Below, piece after piece: positions 9,379 through 18,650 of a stretch of DNA of 64,000 nt. The stretch lies in the NCBI GenBank assembly GCA_000212915.1, contig CM001167.1, forward strand, positions 1,294,780 through 1,358,779, read 5' to 3'. Under the pieces are notes generated by a model that worked only from the letters and a program-made list of their open reading frames with translations, ran no database searches and had not been told where the DNA came from. Within the stretch, counting starts at the first letter, position 1, and each line of letters opens with the position of its first letter. The position numbers and the translations under genes were made by a program. Source of the stretch: Bacteroides coprosuis DSM 18011 (GTDB taxonomy: Bacteria > Bacteroidota > Bacteroidia > Bacteroidales > Bacteroidaceae).

Positions 9379-11307
9379 GTGAAATTAGATTTTTTTAAAC
9401 GTTATCTATCCTCTCGAGTTCTCCCTATTTGGATGATTTTGTTCTTGGATATTGCAGTAATTATTATTTCCGTACTATTGGCCTATATTTTAAGATATAA
9501 TGTGCCAATGTTTGTAGAAAACTATGTGGCAATTTTTAAGAGTATTGTCTTAATCGTTTTAATCAATGTTCTTTTCTTTAGAGTTTTTCGTACATATTCT
9601 AATATTCTACGTTTCTCTTCTTCTGTTGATATACTTCGCATTATAATGTCATTAACTGTATCATACGGTTTATTGATAGTGATGGAACAAGCGTTCCGAT
9701 ATTTTACAGGTGATAGTCGTATTCAAACTAGTATATTGTTAATTGCTTATGTGGCTAACTGTTCTATGATGATTTCATTAAGGATAATTGTTAAAACTTT
9801 CTTTGAAGCATTGGGGGCTTCTTTTAAAAGACGAACAAATGTCTTTATTTACGGAGCGAAAGAGGCTGGAGTAAATATTGCTAAGTCTATTCGTATTGGT
9901 ATGAAGGAGCATTATCGAATACGAGGTTTTATAGCCGATGAGTCTGAATTAATAAATAAAGTATTGATGGGTGTTAAAGTCTATCCCAATGATGCTGATC
10001 TTATGGATGTTTTAACAGAAAAAGAAGTTCATACAATCATTGTTTCTCCAGCTAAAATTGATAAATTAAAGAACTCTGCATACACTGATAAGTTACTTGA
10101 GCATAAAGTTAAATTATTGACAGTACCTCCAATAAGTGAATGGAACAGTCAGACATTAACAACTCAGCAGATAAAAGAGATTCAGATTGAAGATCTCTTG
10201 CAAAGAGAGCCTATTAAAGTAGATATTCGTAAAATAGCATCACATTTGGAGGGTAAGAGAGTAATGATTACGGGTGCTGCTGGCTCTATCGGGAGTGAAA
10301 TTATGCGTCAAGTAGCGACTTTTAATCCTTATGACTTGATTTTGATAGATCAAGCTGAAACTCCCCTTCATGATATTCGTTTGGAACTAATTGATAAATG
10401 GCGTAATATTGATGCAGAAACCATTGTTGCAGATATTACAAATCAATCAAGAATGGAATCGATATTTAAAGAGTTTAAGCCTCAATATATTTTCCATGCT
10501 GCAGCATACAAGCATGTTCCTATGATGGAAGACAATGTTTCTGAGTCCATTCAAGTGAATGTAGGTGGAACGAAGACTATTGCTGATTTAGCGGTTAAGT
10601 ACAATGCCGAAAAATTTGTGATGATTTCTACTGATAAAGCTGTAAATCCTACTAATGTGATGGGTTGTTCTAAGCGTCTTGCAGAAATTTATGTACAATC
10701 TCTTGCTCGTAAATTAGCTAAAACTCATGAATCTCCAGTAAACTTTATCACTACTAGATTTGGTAATGTGTTAGGATCTAATGGCTCTGTTATTCCTCGA
10801 TTTAAGGATCAGATAAGAAGAGGAGGACCTGTAACTGTAACCCATCCTGATATTATTCGTTACTTTATGACTATTCCTGAAGCTTGTCGTTTAGTACTCG
10901 AAGCGGGTAGTATGGGTAATGGAGGAGAAATCTTTATTTTTGATATGGGTGAACCTGTTAAAATATTAGATTTAGCGAAAAGAATGATTAGTCTTTCAGG
11001 CTGTGATGATACAGTAAAAGTAGTATTTACTGGTTTACGTCATGGCGAAAAGCTATATGAAGAATTGCTTAATGTTAAAGAATTGACTAAACCTACTTAT
11101 CATGATAAGATCATGATTGCTAATGTGCGTGAATATGATTATGATGAAGTTAATCAGTGCATGATTAATCTTATAAAAACAAGTTATTGTTATGATCAAA
11201 TGGTTATAGTAAGTGCTATGAAAGATATTGTTCCAGAATTTATTAGCAAGAACTCTTGCTTCGAAGAGTTGGATAAAGTAGAATCAAAAAAAACATTGGT
11301 TAGCTAA
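9379..11307 (+). CDS. CapD/FlaA1-type nucleoside-diphosphate sugar epimerase/dehydratase, membrane-anchored
   Basis: About 642 residues from the GTG at 9379; a TTG at 9349 would add ten residues but sits inside the likely promoter. The protein has four N-terminal membrane helices, then a CoA-binding-like Rossmann domain, then a second NAD(P)-binding extended SDR domain starting at VMITGAAGSIGSEI. The block YKHVPMMEDN is typical of the polysaccharide biosynthesis (CapD, WbpM, PglF) family. Such enzymes make 4-keto-6-deoxy UDP-sugars for capsule, O-antigen or glycoprotein glycans. No glycosyltransferases lie nearby. The Tyr-x3-Lys site of classical SDRs appears replaced by STDKA, as in the large UDP-GlcNAc 4,6-dehydratases. 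Substrate is inferred only. Confidence 0.9.
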   Translation: MKLDFFKRYLSSRVLPIWMILFLDIAVIIISVLLAYILRYNVPMFVENYVAIFKSIVLIVLINVLFFRVFRTYSNILRFSSSVDILRIIMSLTVSYGLLIVMEQAFRYFTGDSRIQTSILLIAYVANCSMMISLRIIVKTFFEALGASFKRRTNVFIYGAKEAGVNIAKSIRIGMKEHYRIRGFIADESELINKVLMGVKVYPNDADLMDVLTEKEVHTIIVSPAKIDKLKNSAYTDKLLEHKVKLLTVPPISEWNSQTLTTQQIKEIQIEDLLQREPIKVDIRKIASHLEGKRVMITGAAGSIGSEIMRQVATFNPYDLILIDQAETPLHDIRLELIDKWRNIDAETIVADITNQSRMESIFKEFKPQYIFHAAAYKHVPMMEDNVSESIQVNVGGTKTIADLAVKYNAEKFVMISTDKAVNPTNVMGCSKRLAEIYVQSLARKLAKTHESPVNFITTRFGNVLGSNGSVIPRFKDQIRRGGPVTVTHPDIIRYFMTIPEACRLVLEAGSMGNGGEIFIFDMGEPVKILDLAKRMISLSGCDDTVKVVFTGLRHGEKLYEELLNVKELTKPTYHDKIMIANVREYDYDEVNQCMINLIKTSYCYDQMVIVSAMKDIVPEFISKNSCFEELDKVESKKTLVS

Positions 11308-11332
11308 AACCAAATAAAGCATATTAAATGTA

Positions 11333-11369
11333 AAGCTGAATAATTTGAAAAAGTTATTCAGCTTTTTTT
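11333..11369 (+). terminator. Terminator after the sugar dehydratase gene
   Basis: AAGCTGAATAA pairs with TTATTCAGCTT around a 10-base loop and is followed by T6. Confidence 0.85.
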
Positions 11370-11845
11370 ATGTCTTGAATTTTCCTTAAGAATAAGCTCT
11401 ATCTAGTTGTATCAAGTATTTATGTTGGGAATATTAGTCTACAGAATCAGAGATATTCATTTAAATGGTCTTAGTCATCGTATCATCATGACACCGACAT
11501 GATGATAGGATGACACCGATATGTTATCATCCTATCAGGGTTCTAGAAAGTTTGTTTTTTGAATTTGTTAGGGATACACTTGTTTTGAAGGCATAAAACA
11601 TTAGGCTTGAAATGGATTACGTTTCTGAACGTATAAGAGAACTAAATAACAGAGAGTATGCAAAGAAAGATCTATCTTTATTGTAAAATCGAATATTTTA
11701 TAGAGTATATATTTGATTGATAAGTTTGATATATAGTGTGTTGTACCCATTTTAAATTCTCAACAATTAGTTCTGTTTTCTTGTTATATTACAATAGGAG
11801 TAGCCATTAAAGAGGGCTATTCTACTTTATAATAAATCGAAGAAT
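11370..11845. other. Intergenic region without a clear gene
   Basis: No convincing protein gene. It holds a pair of GACACCGA-type repeats at 11481-11537 (separate entry). A 24-codon frame begins at 11612 (MDYVSERIRELNN...), but it lacks a clear ribosome site and family. The last 100 bases probably carry the promoter of the DsbA-like gene. Confidence 0.5.
11481..11537. repeat. Intergenic GACACCGA repeat pair with inverted arms
   Basis: Two tandem units each carry TGACACCGA. The first is enclosed by a perfect inverted repeat, TATCATCATG (11481-11490) and CATGATGATA (11498-11507). The second is enclosed by TGATAGGATGA (11503-11513) and TCATCCTATCA (11527-11537). Related units occur near 24345-24420, 29987-30030 and 59500-59536. 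Confidence 0.65.
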
Positions 11846-12766
11846 ATGACTAATAAAAACCCATTACAATGTGATCCTAAAACAGGATTCTGTGAGGTAA
11901 GTGCAGGTGCACAAGAGCAACCTCAAATAAAGGTTCAGAATAATCAAGAACTTCCTATGCGTATAATTTACTACACAGACCCCATATGTTCTGCTTGTTG
12001 GGCTATAGAGGGTGTTTTACGTAAACTTAAATTAGAATATGGTCATGTGTTTGTTTTCGATTGTCATATGGGAGGACTTTTACCAGCTTTTGGTAAGGGG
12101 TATGATCCTGGTGACTTCTATACTTCTGAAGATCTTGCTAAGCTTTGGGATGAAGCAAGCGACCATTATAGAGTTCCTATTAATGGTGGAATATGGTTGA
12201 ATGATCCATTAAATTCCTCTTTTCCACCCTCAATTGCTTATAAAGCTGCACAATTACAAAGTCAGGATAAAGCCGATGATTTGTTAAGGCATTTGCGTGA
12301 GATGTTGTTTGTTGGTCAGAAAAATATAGCAAAAGAGGATGTTATTCTTAAAGCGGCTCAAGAAACCAAGTTAGATATAGATCAATTTCAATTAGATATA
12401 AAAGGAAAGGGGAAAAGTGATTTTATGCACGATTTAGAATTAGGAAAAGAGTTAAAGGTGAGAGGTTTTCCCACTTTATTCTTCTTTAATTTAGCAGGAG
12501 ATCACAAAATACTTTATGGCGTTCATGCTTACCCTGATTATGAAAATTATATTTTAAAACTAGATCCGTTAGCTCAAAAACGAGAATATGATAAAGACCC
12601 ATTAGCTTTAATGCGTCACTTTCAAACAATGACAGTGAAGGAGCTTTCTATCCTAGCAGAATATGGTTATTTTGAAGCTGAGCAAGATTTAGAAAAATTG
12701 GAAAAGGAAGGAAAGATCACTGCTTATGTTACACCAAAAGGAAAACTTTGGAGAATAAATAGATAA
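11846..12766 (+). CDS. DsbA family thioredoxin-fold protein (YjbH/FrnE-like)
   Basis: A 306-residue protein with no signal peptide. A thioredoxin-like fold begins near residue 38 and carries CSAC at 48-51 followed by Trp, the C-x-x-C redox motif, with a helical insertion (about 90-190) as in DsbA/FrnE proteins. The block GFPTLFFFN contains the cis-proline of the fold. The N-terminus carries two more cysteines (C9 and C16) in a short leader. Relatives include YjbH/SpxH, which feeds Spx to ClpXP in Firmicutes, and 2-hydroxychromene isomerase-like proteins. A cytosolic redox or adaptor role is likely; the exact role is unknown. Confidence 0.8.
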   Translation: MTNKNPLQCDPKTGFCEVSAGAQEQPQIKVQNNQELPMRIIYYTDPICSACWAIEGVLRKLKLEYGHVFVFDCHMGGLLPAFGKGYDPGDFYTSEDLAKLWDEASDHYRVPINGGIWLNDPLNSSFPPSIAYKAAQLQSQDKADDLLRHLREMLFVGQKNIAKEDVILKAAQETKLDIDQFQLDIKGKGKSDFMHDLELGKELKVRGFPTLFFFNLAGDHKILYGVHAYPDYENYILKLDPLAQKREYDKDPLALMRHFQTMTVKELSILAEYGYFEAEQDLEKLEKEGKITAYVTPKGKLWRINR

Positions 12767-12829
12767 AGAAAGGTCGTTAAGACTATTTGTTGATTCTTAT
12801 TTAGTAAAATTGCATTTGCTTTTAAATTG

Positions 12830-12863
12830 AAGGCTATTATTTAGATAGCCTTTAGTTTTTTTA
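12830..12863 (+). terminator. Terminator after the DsbA-like gene
   Basis: AAGGCTAT pairs with ATAGCCTT around a 7-base loop, followed by TAG and a long T run. Confidence 0.7.
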
Positions 12864-12943
12864 TTTTAGCAAGATTCGGGTTGTTAGCTATTTTAATCTA
12901 CATTACCTTTAGCCGAACACTATAAAACAGAGTATTTTAAGAT

Positions 12944-13777
12944 ATGTCATATTATAATCAGATAGCAAAAGCTATAGAATACTTGGTAAAGCATTTTAAT
13001 GAGCAACCTTCTTTAGATAAACTTTCCCAAGTGATAGGAGTTAGTCCATATCACTTACAGAGATTGTTTACTGAGTGGGCTGGAGTTAGCCCTAAGCAGT
13101 TTGTAAGTTATTTAACAGTTGAAGCACTAAAAAAAGAACTTAGTCAATCGAGAAATATAATAGAAGCTTCCGATAAAGTTGGACTTTCTTCGGCTTCTAG
13201 GGCCTATGATTTAATGGTCAATATAGAATCTGTTACCCCTGGAGAGTACAAGGCAAAAGGGAAAGGAGTGTCTATTATTTATGGAGTTTCATCTTCTCCT
13301 TTTGGTGAATGTTTTTTAGCCTACACCTCTAGAGGTTTGTGTAATCTAAGTTTCATTACAGAGGAGGAATCGGAGGATATACTTATTGATGAACTTCATA
13401 AAGAGTGGATTAATGCAACTTTTCAGCGCAATGATATGCTCATAAAAAAATGGGTAGATAATATATTTAAAGCCCATAATACTCCTTTAAACTTATGTCT
13501 AAAAGGGACGCCCTTTCAAATTAAAGTATGGAAAGCTTTGTTGTCTATACCGATGGGGCATTTGGTTACTTATACGGATGTAGCTCATATTGCAGGAAAT
13601 GAAAAAGCTGTGCGGGCAGTGGCTTCTGCGGTAGGAAGGAATCCAATTAGTTTTATCATACCTTGTCATCGAGTTATAAGGAAAGAAGGATTAATAGGAC
13701 AATATCATTGGGGTAGCGATCGCAAAGCTTGTATGATTGGTTGGGAAAAAGCTAAGAGAGAAATTGCAAAAGATTAA
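12944..13777 (+). CDS. AraC-type regulator fused to methylated-DNA-protein cysteine methyltransferase (Ada-like)
   Basis: A 277-residue fusion. Residues 1-85 form an AraC helix-turn-helix pair (LDKLSQVIGVSPYHLQRLF). A short N-domain follows, then the O6-alkylguanine methyltransferase domain with the acceptor cysteine in PCHRVI (C241). It repairs alkylated DNA by moving the alkyl group to its own cysteine, and may regulate adaptive-response genes. It lacks the N-terminal zinc domain (CxxC sensor) of E. coli Ada, so it belongs to the shorter form common in Bacteroidota. The next gene begins about 40 bases later on the same strand. Confidence 0.93.
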   Translation: MSYYNQIAKAIEYLVKHFNEQPSLDKLSQVIGVSPYHLQRLFTEWAGVSPKQFVSYLTVEALKKELSQSRNIIEASDKVGLSSASRAYDLMVNIESVTPGEYKAKGKGVSIIYGVSSSPFGECFLAYTSRGLCNLSFITEEESEDILIDELHKEWINATFQRNDMLIKKWVDNIFKAHNTPLNLCLKGTPFQIKVWKALLSIPMGHLVTYTDVAHIAGNEKAVRAVASAVGRNPISFIIPCHRVIRKEGLIGQYHWGSDRKACMIGWEKAKREIAKD

Positions 13778-13818
13778 AGTAGATACATCTATTTTAGTAT
13801 ATTAGAAAAAAGAAAACG

Positions 13819-14298
13819 ATGAAAGATATCATATTAGAAACACTGGGAAAGTTAGCCCCTGATTTAAAATTATTACAAGACGACTTTTACATTATCGGAG
13901 GCTCGGCTTTGATACTTCATGATGTACCCTTGAAGAGAACACATGATATTGATATTCTGTGTTCAGCCCGAGATGTGGACATGCTAAAAGCAGCTTGGGA
14001 GAAATACTATAATCCCCATCCGATTATGAAAGAGAATGATCTTTTCTGCTCTCATTTTGCTAATTTCAAGTTCCCTTTAATCGAGGTGGAAACACAAGGT
14101 GAATTAAAAGTGAAGAAAGCAGGACAGTGGATGCCTTTAATCATTGAAGAATACGAAACTATTCAGATAGAAGGAATAGAAGTGAAGATGCCCACTCTTT
14201 CAGAGATGAAACGTATTCTAAACTTCTTTGGTCGTAAAAAAGACTTAAGGAGAATTCAAGAGATTGATAACTATTGGCATTCAAATAGAAATATTTAG
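13819..14298 (+). CDS. Nucleotidyltransferase-fold protein, function unassigned
   Basis: A 159-residue protein with the polymerase-beta-type nucleotidyltransferase signature: IIGGSAL near residue 28 followed by HDIDIL near residue 45, giving the GGS and DxD metal-binding pattern. A third acidic residue may be supplied by IEVET near residue 90. Similar small proteins include AbiEii/MNT-type toxins and uncharacterised transferases. There is no adjacent antitoxin-like partner; upstream is the Ada-like gene and downstream a drug/metabolite exporter. Whether it is catalytic is unknown. Confidence 0.6.
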   Translation: MKDIILETLGKLAPDLKLLQDDFYIIGGSALILHDVPLKRTHDIDILCSARDVDMLKAAWEKYYNPHPIMKENDLFCSHFANFKFPLIEVETQGELKVKKAGQWMPLIIEEYETIQIEGIEVKMPTLSEMKRILNFFGRKKDLRRIQEIDNYWHSNRNI

Positions 14299-14341
14299 TG
14301 TGAACTTCATCTAAAGAGAGATTGTATTCCTTTTTCTTATT

Positions 14342-14349
14342 TACCTTTG
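14342..14349 (+). promoter_or_regulatory. -7 element TACCTTTG for the EamA transporter gene
   Basis: TACCTTTG matches TAnnTTTG and lies about 50 bases before the ATG at 14398. Confidence 0.5.
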
Positions 14350-14397
14350 TGCTCAATTTATAAGATAAATAAAAAACATTGATAGTATAAGTGAGTT

Positions 14398-15318
14398 ATG
14401 AAAGGTTTGACAAGTTTTAAAGGCATCATTTATGCCATGATATCATCTGGGACATTTGGTCTTATTCCTCTATTTACAATTCCTTTAGTTGAGGATTTAG
14501 GAGTAAATGAAGCTAATATCTTATTTTATCGATTTTTCTTATCCGCTATTATGATGGGAATAATTTGTTTGTTCCGCAGTGATAGCCTAAAAATAGAAAA
14601 GAAACAGATACTGCCAATCTTTGCTTTAGGAGGATTATATGCACTTACGGCTTTATTTCTTGTTTATTCCTATAATTACATAGCTAGTGGGGTAGCAACT
14701 ACGATTCATTTTCTTTATCCTATTTGTGTGAGTTTACTAATGGTTTTATTCTTTAAAGAACAAAAATCGAAGTCTCTCATTATAGCAGCACTCCTCTCGT
14801 TATTAGGTGTTGCCTTAATGTGTTGGACTGATGGTGTATCAATGAATCTTTTAGGGGTGTTTTTAGCCAGTTTAACCATACTTACCTATGGAACGTATAT
14901 AGTAGCTCTAAATCAAATGAAAGTAGGGCAACTTCCCGCAGACGTATTAACGTTTTATGTTATTTTAGCTGGAGCAATTATCTTTTTTGTTTATGCTCAG
15001 TTTGATGGTGGGGGAGTGCAGGCCATACCTAGTTTCAAGGCTGGTGTTTACTTAATAGCTTTGGCCTTTTTGGCAACTGTGATATCCGATTTTGCCCTTA
15101 TCTTGGCTGTTAAGTATGCAGGATCTACAGTTACTGCCATATTGGGTTCCATGGAGCCTCTTGTAGCTGTATCTGTGGGTATTCTTGTTTTTTCTGAATA
15201 TTTCACTTCTCAATCAATGATCGGATTAATTTTAATTTTAGCTTCTGTAGTCTTGGTTATATTGAGTGATCAACGGAAGAAGAAGTTGGCACTGCAAAAA
15301 GTAGAACAAAACAAATAG
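14398..15318 (+). CDS. DMT superfamily transporter, EamA (10-TMS) type
   Basis: A 306-residue membrane protein with ten hydrophobic helices arranged as two EamA repeats of five (residues about 5-140 and 150-292). A conserved glutamate occurs near the end of each half (FFKEQK; SMEPLVA). Members export amino acids, nucleobases or metabolites, but the substrate cannot be told from sequence. The C-terminus is Lys-rich and cytosolic. Stands alone behind its own promoter. Confidence 0.88.
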   Translation: MKGLTSFKGIIYAMISSGTFGLIPLFTIPLVEDLGVNEANILFYRFFLSAIMMGIICLFRSDSLKIEKKQILPIFALGGLYALTALFLVYSYNYIASGVATTIHFLYPICVSLLMVLFFKEQKSKSLIIAALLSLLGVALMCWTDGVSMNLLGVFLASLTILTYGTYIVALNQMKVGQLPADVLTFYVILAGAIIFFVYAQFDGGGVQAIPSFKAGVYLIALAFLATVISDFALILAVKYAGSTVTAILGSMEPLVAVSVGILVFSEYFTSQSMIGLILILASVVLVILSDQRKKKLALQKVEQNK

Positions 15319-15446
15319 AATATAAAGTTATATAGACTATCTATCTTACTTCTTTATGTAAAATTATAAAGATTAGATTCATTAAAAACTAGTCTACAAA
15401 TAGTTATTTACTAGTGAAGTTTCTATCTTGTACTACATAAATCCAA

Positions 15447-16421
15447 ATGAGAAAAAATATGGCCAATCGGATCAAAAGAAAACCTCCTATAGAGGAATTG
15501 AAAAAGTATAATGCTTACCGTGAGAGTGATACCGCCTTTCAGGCTCATGCCCGTCTTTTACAAAGTAAGTGGCGTACTTGGAAAGGTTATGCCATGGGTA
15601 AATTCAAGGGGGAAGATATCGGAAATCGAATAGATACAAGTTTGGGAGAAAAAGGAGTCAACTTCTTGACTACAAATATTTCTAAAGTGGTAGATAAAGC
15701 ATTGCAATTAGGGAGTAAAGACCATGCTATGATTATGATGGATCGCTTAAGAAGTAACTTACTCTCTTCGCAGCCTCTTTGTTTTAATCTGTTTGGAGAA
15801 ATGAGTTTTAATTCTGATTTGGCTACCCAGTTTTTTCAAGAGATTTTCCCGGAAGAGGTGGCTGAGGTCTCTTCTGTCGTTTATGAATACTCTACTCGTA
15901 GAGGAAAACCCGACTATTCAGCCTTTGATGTATATGTGGAATATACATCTTTGACGGGACACGATAAGTTTTTCGGTATAGAAGTGAAGTATAGTGAAAA
16001 TATGCGTGAAGAAAGTAAGGAAAAAGCCTTAAGAACGCTGAATAAACACAGAGCTGAATATACTCAGCTTACAAAAAAATCGGGGTACTTTAAGTCAGGT
16101 GTAATCGATGAAATATCTTTACCCCCTTATTCTCAATTATGGAGAGATCATATGTTGTGTTACAATATGTCTACTGATGAAAAGCTGAATAGAGAAGGGA
16201 ACTTTATTGTTCTTTATCCATTTAATAATGGTAGTTGTGATAGAGTCGTACGAAATTATCAGAATAAATATTTAATTAATAATAATTCGGAAGAATCTCA
16301 CTTTATTGTATGTGATTTAAATGATTTTATACTGACGCTTGATTCTTTGGTAAACTCGAAGTGGACTAAGGAGTTGATAGATCGATATATTGTAGTTGAG
16401 ATAGATAATCAACAAGAATGA
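15447..16421 (+). CDS. Putative PD-(D/E)XK nuclease, PGN_0703-like
   Basis: A 324-residue soluble protein. A PD-(D/E)XK nuclease pattern is visible in the middle: GKPDYSAFDVYVEYTS supplies the first acidic residue and FGIEVKYSE, some 20 residues later, supplies the E-x-K pair. Upstream is ARLLQSKWRTWKGY, and the block PLCFNLFGEMSFNSDLA matches what I recall of the Porphyromonas PGN_0703 family of predicted restriction-endonuclease-like proteins. No methyltransferase or second restriction gene lies nearby, so a solitary nuclease or an unrelated DNA-processing role is possible. Start chosen at the ATG at 15447; an ATG six codons later is also usable. Confidence 0.65.
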   Translation: MRKNMANRIKRKPPIEELKKYNAYRESDTAFQAHARLLQSKWRTWKGYAMGKFKGEDIGNRIDTSLGEKGVNFLTTNISKVVDKALQLGSKDHAMIMMDRLRSNLLSSQPLCFNLFGEMSFNSDLATQFFQEIFPEEVAEVSSVVYEYSTRRGKPDYSAFDVYVEYTSLTGHDKFFGIEVKYSENMREESKEKALRTLNKHRAEYTQLTKKSGYFKSGVIDEISLPPYSQLWRDHMLCYNMSTDEKLNREGNFIVLYPFNNGSCDRVVRNYQNKYLINNNSEESHFIVCDLNDFILTLDSLVNSKWTKELIDRYIVVEIDNQQE

Positions 16422-16429
16422 GATAAATA

Positions 16430-16462
16430 AAAATGCCGCTTTCAGTAAAAGGGGCATTTTTT
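16430..16462 (+). terminator. Terminator after the putative nuclease gene
   Basis: AAATGCC pairs with GGCATTT around a 16-base loop, followed by T. Confidence 0.65.
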
Positions 16463-16516
16463 ATCCCCTTTATATTTATTTACTTTAATATATTCTGATA
16501 ATTATAAATTTATTTT

Positions 16517-17026
16517 ATGACGTTCCAAACTCCTAAACGACCATTACCCGATCCAACTCCAAATATGGAGAATGAAATTATAAGATTGATGGACCTTAAT
16601 CAATATGCTGAAGCCTATCAATTATTGATTAGTTTGACAAATCCTTCTGTTTCTAATTTGTATAACATTGCGCTATGCCTTTTTAAGAGTAGAGATTATG
16701 TTGGATGTATCATTCAGCTTGAAAAGATTGAATCAAAATTGCAGGTGAATCGTTACCATTCGCTCAATACAAATCAAGAATATAATAGAATATTGAATAT
16801 TCAAAGAGCGATAGATACTCACTTGAATGCTATATCCAACTTCTATGTGGAGCATTTTTCACACATCTTGTACGACTCAATTTTAAGATTACGAGTAGAT
16901 TCTTGGGCTCAATTAAAGCGCTGGGATAAAGTATTACAGATTGCTACTAAATTACAGTTTAAGGAATATGACAATATAAATAGGGCAATAGATCAAGCTT
17001 GTAACTACAGTAAAACAAGAAAGTAA
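16517..17026 (+). CDS. Small helical protein with TPR-like segment, unknown
   Basis: A 169-residue protein I do not recognise. It is helical and soluble. Residues about 20-75 (NQYAEAYQLLISL...VSNLYNIALCLFKSRDYVGCIIQLEKIE) look like one or two tetratricopeptide-type helical hairpins, usually a protein-binding surface. It has no signal peptide and no catalytic motif. It lies between the putative nuclease and csaA, each with its own spacing, so an operon is not evident. Confidence 0.6.
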   Translation: MTFQTPKRPLPDPTPNMENEIIRLMDLNQYAEAYQLLISLTNPSVSNLYNIALCLFKSRDYVGCIIQLEKIESKLQVNRYHSLNTNQEYNRILNIQRAIDTHLNAISNFYVEHFSHILYDSILRLRVDSWAQLKRWDKVLQIATKLQFKEYDNINRAIDQACNYSKTRK

Positions 17027-17094
17027 ATAGAAGATTCCTTTAGGTTCAATGATTCTGCTAGCGAATCATAATAATAAAAAAATCAAAAGTAGAT

Positions 17095-17427
17095 ATGGAA
17101 CGAATAGATTGGAGTGATTTCTCCAAAGTTGAAATGCGTGTAGGTACTATTCTTAGTGCTGAAGTTTTTGAAAAGGCAAAAAGACCCGCTTATATTCTTT
17201 ATGTAGATTTTGGTGAGCTAGGTATTCTCAAATCTTCTGCTCAAATAACAAAGTTATACCGTGCAGAAGAATTAGTAGGGAAGCAAGTTATTGCAGTTGT
17301 TAATTTTCCTCCTAAGCAGATTGCTAACATCCAGAGCCAATGCTTGGTGTTGGGTGCTGTGCAAGGAGATGAAGTAACATTACTTACTGTAGATACACCT
17401 ACTCCCAATGGATTAAGAATAGGCTAA
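17095..17427 (+). CDS. csaA: tRNA-binding domain protein CsaA
   Basis: A 110-residue protein that is entirely one EMAP/Arc1p-type OB fold: VEMRVGTILSAE at the start, SSAQITKLY in the middle, and NFPPKQIANIQSQCLVLG with the conserved late strand. CsaA binds tRNA and was first described as an export-related chaperone in Bacillus. Length is standard. A hairpin terminator follows at 17450. Confidence 0.92.
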   Translation: MERIDWSDFSKVEMRVGTILSAEVFEKAKRPAYILYVDFGELGILKSSAQITKLYRAEELVGKQVIAVVNFPPKQIANIQSQCLVLGAVQGDEVTLLTVDTPTPNGLRIG

Positions 17428-17449
17428 TGTTTTTGTTAAACATCAATAT

Positions 17450-17482
17450 AAAGTAGAGGCTAAATAAAGCTTCTACTTTTTT
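17450..17482 (+). terminator. Terminator after csaA
   Basis: AAAGTAGA and TCTACTTT form an imperfect stem extended by GC pairs around a short loop, followed by T6. Confidence 0.7.
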
Positions 17483-17583
17483 ATAGAGTTACCTTTAGAA
17501 GTGGAATAGATGATTTATCACTAAAGCTAAATCTTAATAAGCCTATCAAGTGTTATATCCTAAAAGGTCTAATAATATAATAT

Positions 17584-18495
17584 ATGAAGAAGATTGTTAT
17601 TTCAGGAGGTACTGGGTTAATCGGTAGTCAACTTGTAAGAACTTTAAACAGTAATTATAAGGTGGTAGTACTCACTCGCTCACCCGAAAAATACAAAGAT
17701 TCTGAAAATGTGTCTTTTGAAGAGTGGAATGGACAAGATGCAATCACTTCTATATTAGATGGAGCTTATGCTTTTATAAACTTGATAGGAGAAAATATCG
17801 GTGATAAAATGTGGACTACCCTACAAAAAGAACGTATTCTAAATAGTAGGGTAGAAGCTGCTTACGCTGTAAATAAAAGTATGAGCCAATGTCCCGATAT
17901 GCCAAAGGTGTGGATTCAGGCCTCTGCAGCTGGATATTATGGACAGCTGGGAGGTTCGAATGTGGTATGTGATGAGTTTTCTCCTAAAGGTGAACATTCT
18001 TTCTTGGCAGATGTCTGTGCCAAATGGGAGAAACCTATTCGTGAATTTGAAGCACCTATCCGAAAAATAATAATACGTACTGGTGTCGTATTATCGCCTA
18101 ATAGCTTGTTGATGCAGCAAGTATTAATGCCTTTTAAGTTTGGTGTAGCTGTAGTTACGGGCAAGGGAAATAATTATTTTCCTTGGATAGATATCTCTGA
18201 TGAAGTTGGAGCAATCCATTATTTATTGGAGAATGAAGATTGTGAAGGAATCTATAACTTAGTAGCACCGCATAATATAACGATGAAAGAATTAGTAGGT
18301 GAGGTAAAAAAGAGAAAGAAAACTTTTATAACACTTTACATTCCAGAGCTTGTATTGCAACTCATATTTGGAAAAGAGAAAACACGCGAAATTATTCTGA
18401 CAAACCAATTAGTTGCCCCCAAAAGACTATTGGAGGCAGGCTATACTTTTTTGAAAGAAAAAATAGAAGATGTGAGTTTAATAGAGAAGAAATAG
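17584..18495 (+). CDS. TIGR01777/YfcH-type SDR epimerase
   Basis: A 303-residue extended short-chain dehydrogenase. The NAD(P)-binding loop is SGGTGLIGSQLV at residues 6-17. The block INLIGENIGDKMWT and the AAGYYG motif near 117 are typical of the TIGR01777 (SDR39U1) family, and the C-terminal DUF1731-like part ends after LLEAGYTF. The family is widely conserved, but its substrate is not established. Length is normal. Cytosolic. Confidence 0.9.
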   Translation: MKKIVISGGTGLIGSQLVRTLNSNYKVVVLTRSPEKYKDSENVSFEEWNGQDAITSILDGAYAFINLIGENIGDKMWTTLQKERILNSRVEAAYAVNKSMSQCPDMPKVWIQASAAGYYGQLGGSNVVCDEFSPKGEHSFLADVCAKWEKPIREFEAPIRKIIIRTGVVLSPNSLLMQQVLMPFKFGVAVVTGKGNNYFPWIDISDEVGAIHYLLENEDCEGIYNLVAPHNITMKELVGEVKKRKKTFITLYIPELVLQLIFGKEKTREIILTNQLVAPKRLLEAGYTFLKEKIEDVSLIEKK

Positions 18496-18650
18496 GGAGT
18501 GCTATTTAACGTAATTATTCATAATGAGTCTATTAAAAAGGACAAGCTTTAATATTAATCTTAAAATCTTTATTACCTTTATAAGGTGTTGATAAAAAGA
18601 ATGTTATAGGGTGTTTCTTTGAAATAATATATAAACTAAAACCTAAAATT

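Noticed and set aside
11612-11686. A 24-codon frame (MDYVSERIRELNN...)
   Set aside because: Too short and without promoter or ribosome-site support.
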